This document shows positions 53,494 to 62,102 of a stretch of DNA of 64,000 nucleotides, piece by piece. The stretch is from Nigerium sp. Lineage in GTDB: Bacteria > Actinomycetota > Actinomycetes > Propionibacteriales > Propionibacteriaceae. Numbering within the stretch: position 1 is the first letter of the stretch; the number at the start of each line of letters is the position of its first letter. Below the pieces are notes generated by a model. It ran no database searches. It was not told the DNA's origin and was given only the letters and a program-made list of their open reading frames with translations. Both the position numbers and the translations under genes were made by a program. Location: assembly GCA_016711325.1 (NCBI GenBank), contig JADJTH010000008.1, forward strand, positions 871,377 through 935,376, read 5' to 3'.

Positions 53494-53531
53494 GTAACGA
53501 ACACGGAACCTGGACAACACCGACACGAAAC
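53494..53531 (+). promoter_or_regulatory. GlnR-type binding site upstream of amtB
   Basis: Four half-sites in the actinobacterial GlnR array, GTAAC-N6-GGAAC-N6-AACAC-N6-GAAAC, with exact 6-nt spacing. Three of the four match the GTnAC/GAAAC consensus closely. An extra GTAAC lies at 53484-53488. The last box ends only 22 nt before the amtB ATG, with no clear ribosome site between. Confidence 0.75.
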
Positions 53532-53553
53532 ACGCGCGCCCGATCGTTGAAGC

Positions 53554-54912
53554 ATGATCTACGAAATCAGTGCAGGCGACACCGCTTGGGTGCTCATCAG
53601 CGCAGCGCTCGTGCTCCTGATGACCCCGGGCCTGGCCTTCTTCTACGGCGGCATGGTCCGCGCCAAGGGCGTCCTCAACATGCTGATGATGAGCTTCGTC
53701 ACCATGGGCACCGTCGGTGTCTTGTGGATCCTCTACGGCTACTCGATGGCGTTCGGCAACAGCCTGGGCGGCCTCGTGGGCAACCCGTTCGAGTTCGCGG
53801 GGTTGAACGGACTCATGAGCGAGGACGCGATCGTCGGGACGATTCCGACGCTCGCGTTCGTCGGGTTCCAGGCATGCTTCGCGATCATCGCCGTCGCGCT
53901 CGTCTCGGGCGCCATCGCCGATCGCGCGACGTTCGGCGGCTGGGTCCTGTTCACCGTGTTGTGGGCGACGCTGGTCTACTTCCCGGCCGCCCACTGGGTC
54001 TTCGCCTTCGACGGCACCACGGCCGAGCACGGCGGTTTCATCGCCAACACCATCGGCGCGATCGACTTCGCCGGTGGCACCGCGATTCACATCAATGCCG
54101 GTGCCGCGGCCCTCGCGCTCGCCCTGGTCGTCGGCAGGCGCGTCGAGTTCGGCTCCCGCCCGATGCGGCCGCACAACATGACGCTGGTCATGCTGGGTGC
54201 TGCCCTGCTGTGGTTCGGCTGGTTCGGATTCAACGCGGGCTCGGCGCTGGGCGCCAACACCACCGCGGCGGTCGCATGGATCAACACGCTGGCCGCCACC
54301 GCCGCCGCCATGTGCGCGTGGCTCGTCGTGGAGAGGCTGCGCGACGGCCACCCGACGTCGCTCGGCGCCGCCTCGGGCATCGTGGCCGGCCTGGTCGGCA
54401 TCACCCCGGCCGCCGGATCGGTGAGCCCGCTCGGCGCGCTCCTGATCGGCGTGCTGGCCGGTGTGGCCTGCGCCTACGCGGTCGGGCTGAAGAACGCGCT
54501 CGGCTACGACGACTCGCTGGACGTCGTCGGCGTCCACCTGGTCGGTGGCCTGGTCGGCACGCTCGCGATCGGCTTCCTGGCCGATCCGGCCTCCCCGGCG
54601 GGGGTTGCGGGTCTCCTCTACGGCGGCGGTCCCGATCAGCTCTGGGCGCAGTTCCTCGGCGCGGCCGCGGTGCTCGTGTACTCGTTCGTGGCCACGCTCG
54701 CCATCGGCCTCGCGATCCATAAGACGCTCGGCTTCCGCGTCAGCAAGAAGGACGAACTGTCCGGCGTCGATCTCTCGGAGCACTCCGAGGTCGGCTACGA
54801 CCTGTCCGCCGTCTACTACTCCGCCCTCGGTGGTGCCGGCGTCCGCCGCACGCTGCTGCTGGACGCCAGCGATCTGCCCGAGTCGGAACTCGCGAAGGGA
54901 GCCAGCAAGTGA
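53554..54912 (+). CDS. amtB: Ammonium transporter
   Basis: A 452-residue Amt/Mep/Rh channel with about 11 membrane helices. The signature DFAGGTAIHINAG and the GGM(V)RAKG segment are present. It conducts NH3/NH4+ across the cytoplasmic membrane. The gene overlaps glnK (GTGA), and PII would gate it. A GlnR-like box lies just upstream, so expression should respond to nitrogen. Confidence 0.96.
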   Translation: MIYEISAGDTAWVLISAALVLLMTPGLAFFYGGMVRAKGVLNMLMMSFVTMGTVGVLWILYGYSMAFGNSLGGLVGNPFEFAGLNGLMSEDAIVGTIPTLAFVGFQACFAIIAVALVSGAIADRATFGGWVLFTVLWATLVYFPAAHWVFAFDGTTAEHGGFIANTIGAIDFAGGTAIHINAGAAALALALVVGRRVEFGSRPMRPHNMTLVMLGAALLWFGWFGFNAGSALGANTTAAVAWINTLAATAAAMCAWLVVERLRDGHPTSLGAASGIVAGLVGITPAAGSVSPLGALLIGVLAGVACAYAVGLKNALGYDDSLDVVGVHLVGGLVGTLAIGFLADPASPAGVAGLLYGGGPDQLWAQFLGAAAVLVYSFVATLAIGLAIHKTLGFRVSKKDELSGVDLSEHSEVGYDLSAVYYSALGGAGVRRTLLLDASDLPESELAKGASK

Positions 54913-55247
54913 AGCTCGTCACCGCCGTCATTCAGCCCGACAGCCTCGAGGACGTCCAGAGGGCGCTCGTCAAGTACGGGGTGAAGGGGATGACCGTCTC
55001 CGAGGCCTCGGGGTACGCGCGGCAGCGCGGCCACAAGGAGGTCTACCGCGGAGAGACCTTCATGATCGACTTCATCCTCAAGGTGAAGCTGGAGATCCTG
55101 TGCGAGGACTCCGAGGCCGAGCCCGTCGTGTCGATCATCACCGCGTCCGCCCGGACCGGTGAGGTCGGCGACGGCAAGGTCTGGGTCACTCCGGTCGAAT
55201 CGGTGGTGCGCGTGCGCACCGGCGAGGTCGGGGTGGCGGCCATCTGA
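54909..55247 (+). CDS. glnK: PII nitrogen regulatory protein with Phe at position 51
   Basis: A 112-residue PII trimer subunit that senses ATP/ADP and 2-oxoglutarate and blocks AmtB. The T-loop is present (RQRGHKEVYRGETF) with Tyr46 kept, but position 51, the uridylylated or adenylylated tyrosine in PII, is Phe. The C-terminal signature VRVRTGE is intact. GTG start overlapping the amtB stop. No glnD follows, unlike the usual actinobacterial amtB-glnK-glnD order; a convergent comF gene comes next. Confidence 0.94.
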   Translation: MKLVTAVIQPDSLEDVQRALVKYGVKGMTVSEASGYARQRGHKEVYRGETFMIDFILKVKLEILCEDSEAEPVVSIITASARTGEVGDGKVWVTPVESVVRVRTGEVGVAAI

Positions 55248-55264
55248 TTTCCGTCTCACCATCT

Positions 55265-55307
55265 CGGCCGCGGCCGGACGGGCACCGTTCCCGTCCGGCC
55301 GCGGCCG
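55265..55307. terminator. Strong hairpin between glnK and comF
   Basis: A perfect 18-bp inverted repeat (arms 55265-55282 and 55290-55307, 7-nt loop) lies 18 bp after the glnK stop and 18 bp before the comF stop. A likely bidirectional terminator despite the missing U-run. Confidence 0.65.
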
Positions 55308-55325
55308 TCGTCGCGGCCACGTCCG

Positions 55326-56012
55326 TCACCGCCGCGCGTCACGGCGGGGCGTGGCCGCGACCACCGCGCACGCCGTCACGGGTGTGGTGGCCACCGCCAA
55401 AGCCCGGCAACCCTCAGCCAGGCTCGCGCCCGTCGTCGTGAGATCGTCCACCAGCACCCGGACGCCGGGCGCTCCCGGTCGCGCGACCAGCGCGCCGCGC
55501 AGATTCTCCCGCCGCGCCCGCTCCCCCAGCTCTGCCTGGTCGGCCGTGCTCCGGGCGTGCAGCAGGCTCGCCTCGACCCGCGCGGGCAGCCCGGACGCCG
55601 ACAGTAGCCGGGCCGCGCGCACGGCGAGCGCGCGGGTGGTGTCGAGCCCCCGAACGCGCACCGACGACCGCAGCGACGGCACCGGCACCAGGACCACTCC
55701 TGCCGGGACGCGCCCGCCGGCCTCCAGCAGCGCTCGCGCGACCGACTCGGCGAGCGGCGGGCCGAGGTCGGCGTTCAGCCACCAGGCCTGGCGTTCCTTG
55801 TAGGCGATGACCAGCGCACGCAGGACGCCCTGATGCGGACCCGCCGCGACGACCGGGACGCCGATCCCGCGGACGGCGACCGGCGCCGCCGCCAGCGCGC
55901 GGATCTCGTCGCGGCAGCGGGGGCACAGGCGCGCGGTCGGGTTGCCGCAGCCTGGGCACGCCGCACCGAGCAGCATGGACGCCGCCGCGTCCACCACCCG
56001 ATGCCGACCCAT
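55326..56012 (-). CDS. ComF-family phosphoribosyltransferase-like protein
   Basis: A 228-residue ComF family protein. An N-terminal zinc ribbon (CPGCG and CPRCR) precedes a PRTase domain with VLVDDLTTTGASL, the PRPP-binding loop. In competent bacteria ComF works with DNA uptake; in actinobacteria it lies after lpqB and its role is unclear. 23 bp after lpqB on the same strand. Confidence 0.88.
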   Translation of the reverse strand: MGRHRVVDAAASMLLGAACPGCGNPTARLCPRCRDEIRALAAAPVAVRGIGVPVVAAGPHQGVLRALVIAYKERQAWWLNADLGPPLAESVARALLEAGGRVPAGVVLVPVPSLRSSVRVRGLDTTRALAVRAARLLSASGLPARVEASLLHARSTADQAELGERARRENLRGALVARPGAPGVRVLVDDLTTTGASLAEGCRALAVATTPVTACAVVAATPRRDARR

Positions 56013-56035
56013 GCCCGGGCATTAGGCGGGCCGTG

Positions 56036-57736
56036 TCACCCGGGATAGAACATCGCGGTCAGCGTGGACGCCTGCGACGTCCACCGGAAGTCGCTGCTGT
56101 AGCGCCACACCTCGCCACGGGTCGTGCGGATCATCGGTGCGACACCCGGCACGACGGCCAGTTCCACCGCGTCGCTCAGTCCGAGCGGGCCGATCCCCGC
56201 CACGCTCGCGCCGTCCTGCGCGACGGCGAGAACCTGAGTGGTGCGCCCGTCGTCGACCAGGGCGAGCAGGGTGTCCGGCGTCCGCCACCCGACGTCGAGA
56301 ACGGTCAGCGGCGCCGACGTGGCCACCGACAGGTGGATCTCACGCCAACCCTCGACGCGCGGCATCCCCCCGGAGCGTTCGATGCGGGCGATGCCCATCG
56401 CCGGGCGACCATGCTCCGAGTCGATCAGCAGGGCGATACGGGCGCCGTCGGGGGCCATCCGGAACCGCGTCACGCGCGCGCCGCCGAGGTCGTCGAGGGT
56501 GACCGTTCGCCAAGAGCCCTCGGGGTCGCCGACGAGCAGCCCACCCGACGCGTCGCCGAGCCACAGTTCGCCCTGCCGCGAGAACGCCGGCCTGGACAGT
56601 CCCACCGGCGCCTCGATCGACTCGCCGCCTTGCTCGGCCAGCGGGGCCACCGTCACCGTCCGGCCACCGCCCGACACGGCGGCCGCCACGACCGCGTCCC
56701 CGCGCACGGCCGCCTCGGAGGCGCCCGCGATGCCGGGAGCGACCGGGATGTACGCCACCGGCGGGGCTTGCTCGATCACGCGCACCAGGCGTCCGCCGCT
56801 GAGTCCGAACAGCTGCCGGCTGCGCTGAAGATCGACTGGGTCGGCGTCCGCGAACGCCGACGAGGGGATGACCCGCCCGTAGGGGACGATCTCCCAGGTG
56901 GGTTCACCGGCCCAGCCCACCTGGATCGCCGTGACGGTCTCGAACTGGCGGAACGTCCACACGAATTGCGTCGCGAGTCGCTCGCGCGCCTCGTCGTCCA
57001 GGTCGCCGGCGCCGGGACGCAGCGTGATGCTGGCCACACCCGTCGCATCGACCGTGACATCGACCAGCCCCAGACGCTCGGGGGCGGCCATCACGGCCGG
57101 CGCCAGCCACGCCGAGGCGCCCACGGTCACCGCTTGCGCGGCACGCCGGTGGGCCTGTTCCCCGCGGGGGAAGAACCGGGGATCGGGAACCAGCCAGCCT
57201 CCCTCCACGCTGGGGAAGTACACCATCACGCGGGTGAACGCGCTCGGGAACAGGTACTCCGACACCAGCAACCCCGCGGGCGGGTTGCTGATCCTCCACT
57301 GCCCGGCGGCATCCCTCACCAGCCCGAAGTCATGGTCGATCGCGTCGTCCGACTGGTGATAGGAGCCCTCGGCGTCGATTGTTCCCACCGCGGACGCCTT
57401 CAGCGTCGCGCGCGCGTCCGTGACGGTCACCGGGTTGCCCTCGGCGTAGATCCGCACACCTTGCTCGGGTCGCCAGCTCGCGGACGCCTCGGGCGTCAGG
57501 TAGGCCCGCGCCACGGCGTAGTCCGTCTGGTAGGCCGCCATCGCGTGCAGGAATCCGTCGACGACCGTCACCAGGCTCGCGCCCGGCTGAGGCGGCGCGG
57601 GCACGATCTCCACACCGGTGTTCACCCGGCCCGGCGCTGCCGACACGCGCACGACAGGGCCCGACGTGGGAACGCCGACGCAGCCGGACAGGCCAAGGGC
57701 GAGCGCGATCGCCGGCGCGAGGACCCAGGCCCTCAT
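56036..57736 (-). CDS. lpqB: Lipoprotein LpqB
   Basis: A 566-residue lipoprotein with lipobox LSGC (C19), a GerMN domain in the middle and a C-terminal beta-propeller-like half. LpqB binds the MtrB sensor domain and modulates MtrAB. The ATG overlaps the restored mtrB stop codon as ATGA, matching the conserved mtrA-mtrB-lpqB operon. Frame is intact. Confidence 0.93.
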   Translation of the reverse strand: MRAWVLAPAIALALGLSGCVGVPTSGPVVRVSAAPGRVNTGVEIVPAPPQPGASLVTVVDGFLHAMAAYQTDYAVARAYLTPEASASWRPEQGVRIYAEGNPVTVTDARATLKASAVGTIDAEGSYHQSDDAIDHDFGLVRDAAGQWRISNPPAGLLVSEYLFPSAFTRVMVYFPSVEGGWLVPDPRFFPRGEQAHRRAAQAVTVGASAWLAPAVMAAPERLGLVDVTVDATGVASITLRPGAGDLDDEARERLATQFVWTFRQFETVTAIQVGWAGEPTWEIVPYGRVIPSSAFADADPVDLQRSRQLFGLSGGRLVRVIEQAPPVAYIPVAPGIAGASEAAVRGDAVVAAAVSGGGRTVTVAPLAEQGGESIEAPVGLSRPAFSRQGELWLGDASGGLLVGDPEGSWRTVTLDDLGGARVTRFRMAPDGARIALLIDSEHGRPAMGIARIERSGGMPRVEGWREIHLSVATSAPLTVLDVGWRTPDTLLALVDDGRTTQVLAVAQDGASVAGIGPLGLSDAVELAVVPGVAPMIRTTRGEVWRYSSDFRWTSQASTLTAMFYPG

Positions 57737-59282
57737 CGGACCTCCGCGGGCGGCATGGCAGGAAGCGGCGAGGACGCCAGCGTCTCGCCGGGGACGACGG
57801 GCAGCGTGAGACGGTACTGGGCACCGGCTCCCGGGCGCCCCCACGCGTCCAACCACCCCCGTGGAGCTGCGCGTTCTCCAAGGCGATCGACAAGCCCAGG
57901 CCGGATCCGCCGACCGTCCGCTGCCGGGACGGGTCACCGCGCCAGAAGCGGCCGAAGACCCGGTGTGCCTCGGCTGCGGGGAAGCCGACGCCGTGATCGC
58001 GGACCACGATCGCCACCGCATGCTCATCGGTCCGCACCGTGACCTCGACATCCTTGCCCTCACCGTGCTCGATCGCGTTGGACAGCAGGTTACTGAGGAT
58101 GCGGCGCACCCGCCGCGGATCGGCCTGGCAGCGGATGTCTCGGGGGGCATCCAGCAGCATCGCGCTGCCGTAGGTGCCGGCCAGCGGCGCGTGGGCGTCC
58201 ATCTCGGTCGAGACCAGGTCGACCAGGTCGATGTCCTCGAGCTGCAGGTCCACCGCCCCCGCGTCGAACCGGCTGATCTCGAGCAGATCGGTCAGCAGCG
58301 ACTCGAAGCGATCCAGCTCGCCCTTCAGCAGTTCGGACGAACGCCGCGCCATCGGAGGAAAGCCGTCGCGTTGCTCGTACAGCACGTCGGCGGCCATGCG
58401 GACGGTGGTGAGCGGCGTCCGGAGTTCGTGACTGACGTCGGAGACGAACTGGCGCTGCAGCAGCGAAAGCCTCTCGAGCTGACGGATCTTGCGGCCGAGC
58501 TCCGCAGCCATGCGGTTCATCGCGCGGGCGAGACCCGCGAGGTCGTCGCGCCCCTTCACCACCATGCGTTCGTGCAGGTTGCCGGCGGCGATGCGTTCGG
58601 AGGTGACGCGGGCCGCGCGGATCGGCCGGAGCGCCTGCAACGAGATCGCCCACATGGTTCCGGTGGTGAGCGGGAGAAAGAAGGCCAGCGCCACGAGGGC
58701 GGAGCGCTGCACCACCCGCAGCGTCTGCTCCTCCTGTTCCATGCCGAACAGGAAGTAGACCGGGTACCGCCCGCTGCCCGGGGCCAACAGTGCCCCGCCC
58801 ACCACCAGGCCCGGACGCGGGTCGCGCCCGTCGGTGAAGCTGATCAGGGCGGGGGTCGTGTACAGGTCCTGGCTGGCGGCGCCGACCGCCTCACGGATCG
58901 CCAGGGGCACCGAGGTCACGTCCAGGCCCGCGGAAGCGATATCGGACGCCGGACCGCTCACCACCACGTCGTACTGGTGCCCGACCGTCCCGCGCGCCGC
59001 GGCCTCGCGGGCGAGCACGGTCAGCCGCTCGCTCACGGTCGACGTCCGGATGTCGGCCTGCCGCAAGGACCCCTGCATGCCGTCCAGCACCGCGACGGCC
59101 TCGGAGACCGACTGTGCGGACTTGGCCTCCAGGATGCCCTGGGTGGATTGGTCGACGAGCATCCAGCCCGTCGCCCCGAAGACGGCGAGCACCGCGATCA
59201 CGCTGCTGAACACGACACGAAACGACAGTGAGCGCGACCACCAGCGACCCGGCGTGTCGACCAGCCGCCGGAGGGTGCTCAT
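57733..59282 (-). CDS. mtrB: Sensor histidine kinase MtrB, apparent -1 frameshift near the C-terminus
   Basis: Membrane sensor kinase of MtrAB. Two membrane helices flank an extracytoplasmic domain; a HAMP domain, HisKA with H285 (SDVSHELRTPL), and N, G1 (DHGVGFP) and G2 (GSGLGLSIA) boxes follow. After LENAQLHGG the observed frame runs into arginine-rich non-coding sequence through lpqB. Adding one G to the run at 57856-57860 (five C on the + strand) restores WLDAWGRPGAGAQYRLTLP and ends at a TGA that overlaps the lpqB ATG, giving 516 residues. Real mutation, slippage or sequencing error remain open. Confidence 0.9.
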
Positions 59283-59981
59283 GTCGGGGCGAGTGTGCCT
59301 GCGCGATAGCCGATCCCCGCACCGTCACGATGATCCGCGGATGCTCCGGATCGGGTTCGATCTTGCTGCGCAACCGCTGCACGTGCACGTTGACGAGCCG
59401 TGTGTCGCCGGGATGGCGATAGCCCCAGACCTCCTGCAGCAGCAGTTCGCGGGTGAACGCCTGCCGAGGGGTGCGCGCGAGTGCGAGCAGCAGGTCGAAC
59501 TCCAGCGGGGTGAGCGCAATCAGTCGGTCGCCGCGGTGCACCGTGTGCGCGTCGACGTCGATGACCAGGTCACCGATGCGCAGCACCGAGGCGTCCTCGC
59601 CGGTGGCGCTCACCCTGCGCAGCCGCGTCCTGATCCGCGCCAGGAGTTCCTGTGTCTTGAACGGCTTGGCCACGTAGTCGTCGGCGCCCGCCTCCAGCCC
59701 CTCGACCACGTCACTGGTGTCGGACTTCGCGGTGAGCATCACGATCGGCACATCCGATTCCGCCCGCAGGTCGCGACACACGTCGACGCCGTCGCGACCG
59801 GGAAGCATCAGATCCAGCAGAACGAGGTCGGGCTTGTGCGCGCGAAACGCCTCGAGCGCCTCGTCGCCGCGGGCGACTCGTACCGGCTCGAAGCCGGCCG
59901 CCTCCAGCACGATCTGGAGCATCTCCGCCAGCGCGATGTCGTCGTCGACGACGAGCACCTTGCCCCTGTCACCTCGGTCAC
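59279..59981 (-). CDS. mtrA: Response regulator MtrA, apparent frameshifts at both ends
   Basis: OmpR-type regulator: receiver with VVDDD and D57 (DLVLLDLML), K in AKPFKTQ, then a winged helix. A strong AGGAGGG site (59988-59994) supports GTG at 59981, (M)TEVTG; joining it to KVLVVDDD needs one extra G at the run of four (59963-59966). At the end, after IIVTVRG, one extra G at 59315-59318 restores IGYRAGTLAPT and a TGA overlapping mtrB as ATGA. The repaired protein has 234 residues. Without repair a GTG inside KVLVV could start a shorter N-terminus. Confidence 0.9.
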
Positions 59982-59993
59982 CTGCGACCCTCC

Positions 59994-60569
59994 TCAGTTC
60001 AGCTCGGGCGTGGGCGTCCACGTCGCAAGCCAGCCTAGCTGCCCGCCCTGACGCGCCAGGACGCGTCGCCACAGTGTCTCCGGATCGGGGTCGAAGACGT
60101 CCTCGTGATGGCTGGCGATCAGGTGCCAGGCGCCTTCGTCCAGTTCGCCCTCCAGTTGCCCCGGCGCCCATCCGGCGTAGCCGGCAAAAATGCGCAGATC
60201 GCGGTAGCCGCCGGTCGCGAGTTCGATCGGCGTCTCCAGGTGCAGCAGCCCCACGCGCGCGAACAGCCTGCGCCAACCCGGCGGCTCCTCGTCGTCGTCG
60301 ACCGGGGAGGCCAGGCAGATCGCACCCTCCTGGGAGACGGGACCGCCGTCGAACAGCCTGTGGGGCCAACTCGTCAGGGCCTCCCAGGCGGGCAGGACCC
60401 GGGCGAGTTCGACGTCGGCGAACGCGTTCAGCACGACGCCGAGCGCCCCGGATTCGTCCACGTCGAGCAGCAGCACGACGGACTGGTCGAAGATGCCGTC
60501 GCTGAGGCCCACGCCCGCCACCAGCAGGGTGCCGGGCTTCAACGGCGCGGCAGGCGACTCGTACTCCAC
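59994..60569 (-). CDS. YqgE/AlgH family protein
   Basis: A 191-residue DUF179/YqgE protein. It has the family start LKPGTLLVAG and conserved GGPVS, GYAGWAPGQLE and W-rich C-terminal segments. GTG start giving (M)EYESPAAP. Its stop overlaps the mtrA ribosome site, so it likely leads the yqgE-mtrA-mtrB-lpqB-comF unit. Function poorly defined. Confidence 0.88.
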   Translation of the reverse strand: MEYESPAAPLKPGTLLVAGVGLSDGIFDQSVVLLLDVDESGALGVVLNAFADVELARVLPAWEALTSWPHRLFDGGPVSQEGAICLASPVDDDEEPPGWRRLFARVGLLHLETPIELATGGYRDLRIFAGYAGWAPGQLEGELDEGAWHLIASHHEDVFDPDPETLWRRVLARQGGQLGWLATWTPTPELN

Positions 60570-60631
60570 GCTGTCATCCTGCCACGCACGCGCCCCCCAC
60601 AGAACGATCCCGATGCGGATCGCAGCGTCGA

Positions 60632-60865
60632 TCACGACCAGTTGCGGCGCGAGCGCCGACTGCTCCGCTGGCCGTTCGTCTCGCGGTACGCCTCGAGGCC
60701 CCACAAGTGCCCGACCGACCCGACGTGCAACGACTCGCCCTCCGCCCGGAGGCAGAGGACGAGTCGGGAACTCAAACTTCGTCCGTCGTGGGTTTGAACG
60801 ACGAACATGGGGGTGGTCCTCCGTAGAAGCCTCTCAAACCCCTCCGCTCCACTCAGATCGCTCAT
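60632..60865 (-). CDS. Possible small hypothetical protein
   Basis: A 77-residue reading frame starting MSDLSGAEGFERLLRR with a weak ribosome site (ACGGG). No motif is recognised. It would be upstream of yqgE on the same strand and overlaps the 5' end of the HTH gene on the other strand, so it may not be real. Confidence 0.25.
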   Translation of the reverse strand: MSDLSGAEGFERLLRRTTPMFVVQTHDGRSLSSRLVLCLRAEGESLHVGSVGHLWGLEAYRETNGQRSSRRSRRNWS

Positions 60866-61139
60866 CGCCCGTAGTCAGCGTGGGAAGCAGACTCCCTCAG
60901 CTCGACGCGAACGGTCGCTCCGGACCGATCAGCGTCGCCCCGTGGCATTGAAATCCCTCAAGCCTCAAACTCGTTTGAGCCACCCGCAAGCGTCAAGGCT
61001 CATCGACGCCTACGCATCCGGGCTACCCATCCAGCAGATCGCGGAACGCTTCCGAGTCCACCGAACCACGATCACCAGGATCGTCTCCCGCAGCGAAGTG
61101 ACCATGCGCAATCGACACTCGCCCGCGCCGATGTCGTAA
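60807..61139 (+). CDS. Small helix-turn-helix protein, recombinase-like C-terminus
   Basis: A 110-residue basic protein whose C-terminal half (about 55-100: LSHPQASRLIDAYASGLP, then IQQIAERFRVHRTTITRIV) matches the Hin/resolvase-type HTH found at the end of serine recombinases. The N-terminal half is low-complexity Arg/Ser-rich and no catalytic domain is present. A GTG at 60942 is another possible start. It could be a stand-alone DNA-binding protein or a remnant of a site-specific recombinase at the edge of the accessory island. Confidence 0.5.
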   Translation: MGVVLRRSLSNPSAPLRSLIARSQRGKQTPSARRERSLRTDQRRPVALKSLKPQTRLSHPQASRLIDAYASGLPIQQIAERFRVHRTTITRIVSRSEVTMRNRHSPAPMS

Positions 61140-61148
61140 CCAACCTCC

Positions 61149-62102
61149 CTACTGGGAGTCGTCGAGCAGCCCGATCCAGGCATTCGCTTCGCCAACCGCA
61201 TTCTCAAGTGACAACTCGACGCCACCGGAGGTGGCCGCTCGAATGTAGTCGTCTTTCCAGTGAGCGTAGGCGACAAGGGTCGGCGGCCAGCTCCTTGTGG
61301 GTCGCCCAAGTTTGGCGGCTTCGGCTGCCCTGGCGCCGAACACCGCGACAGCTGCCTCTCGCACCTCTGCCATCGTCGGCATGCCGGTCATCGCGACGAG
61401 GTCACGAAGCAGGAGCAGATCGACGATGTCGCGAGCGCGATCGTTGATCGATCCCGGCGGCTCGTGCGGGTCGGAGACGGCATGGAGCTTCTGCGCGATC
61501 TGGAACCGCATCGCGATCCCCACCAGCACGTCGGGATCGGGCAGCCCGAAACCTGCCAACCGAGGCGGCTCAACAAGCTCTCGCTCCTCGCCTAGGCCCG
61601 CCTCGTCGGCCGAGACCTCGAACTGGATGCGCCGCCACGTCACGCCTCGCAGGTCGAGGATGATGTCGAACCGACGCGGCCTGACGAGCTTTGTCGGAAC
61701 GTCGATCACCTCGACTTCACCGCGACGCAGCGTCAGCGGCCCCCACGGCTCATCAAGCACCTCTTCGAGCACCGCGAAGAACGCATCCATGTCACCGCGG
61801 ACCAGGCCATCGACATCCTTGGTGGCGCGGGCTTTCGCGTTGAGCCGGTGCTGAAGCAGCGTGCCTCCCTTGAGTAGGAACAGCTGACGTCCATCCTCAT
61901 CGAGCGCACGCTGGATCGCGCCGACAGCCACCGATGACGCGACCAACCAGCCGAGCCGTCCACCCTTGGCCTCATCGCCGAGCTGACCTTCGGCCTGGGC
62001 GATCCAGGTGTTGAGAACCTTGGCCGAGGCCGGCTCCTTCGTCTTCGGCTTTAACGTCCTCAGCAGCGCGGCCAGCTTGGAACCAACATGGTCATCGGTC
62101 AT
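61149..62102 (-). CDS. AbiEii-type nucleotidyltransferase toxin
   Basis: A 317-residue AbiEii/AbiGii family nucleotidyltransferase, the toxin of a type IV toxin-antitoxin system that can abort phage infection. LLKGGTLLQHR (motif KGGT, 78-81) and TKDVDG (D96, D98) form the nucleotidyltransferase core. Start ATG is 10 bp inside the end of the upstream antitoxin gene, so translation is coupled. The gene is less GC-rich than its neighbours, which fits horizontal transfer. Confidence 0.88.
   Translation of the reverse strand: MTDDHVGSKLAALLRTLKPKTKEPASAKVLNTWIAQAEGQLGDEAKGGRLGWLVASSVAVGAIQRALDEDGRQLFLLKGGTLLQHRLNAKARATKDVDGLVRGDMDAFFAVLEEVLDEPWGPLTLRRGEVEVIDVPTKLVRPRRFDIILDLRGVTWRRIQFEVSADEAGLGEERELVEPPRLAGFGLPDPDVLVGIAMRFQIAQKLHAVSDPHEPPGSINDRARDIVDLLLLRDLVAMTGMPTMAEVREAAVAVFGARAAEAAKLGRPTRSWPPTLVAYAHWKDDYIRAATSGGVELSLENAVGEANAWIGLLDDSQ

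Noticed and set aside
53293..54783. Long minus-strand frame upstream of hpf
   Set aside because: It is the shadow of amtB; hpf starts at 53292 behind AAGGAGG.
57330..57732. Extension of the mtrB frame to 650 residues
   Set aside because: It runs antisense-free but out of frame through lpqB, is arginine-rich, and vanishes if one G is restored.
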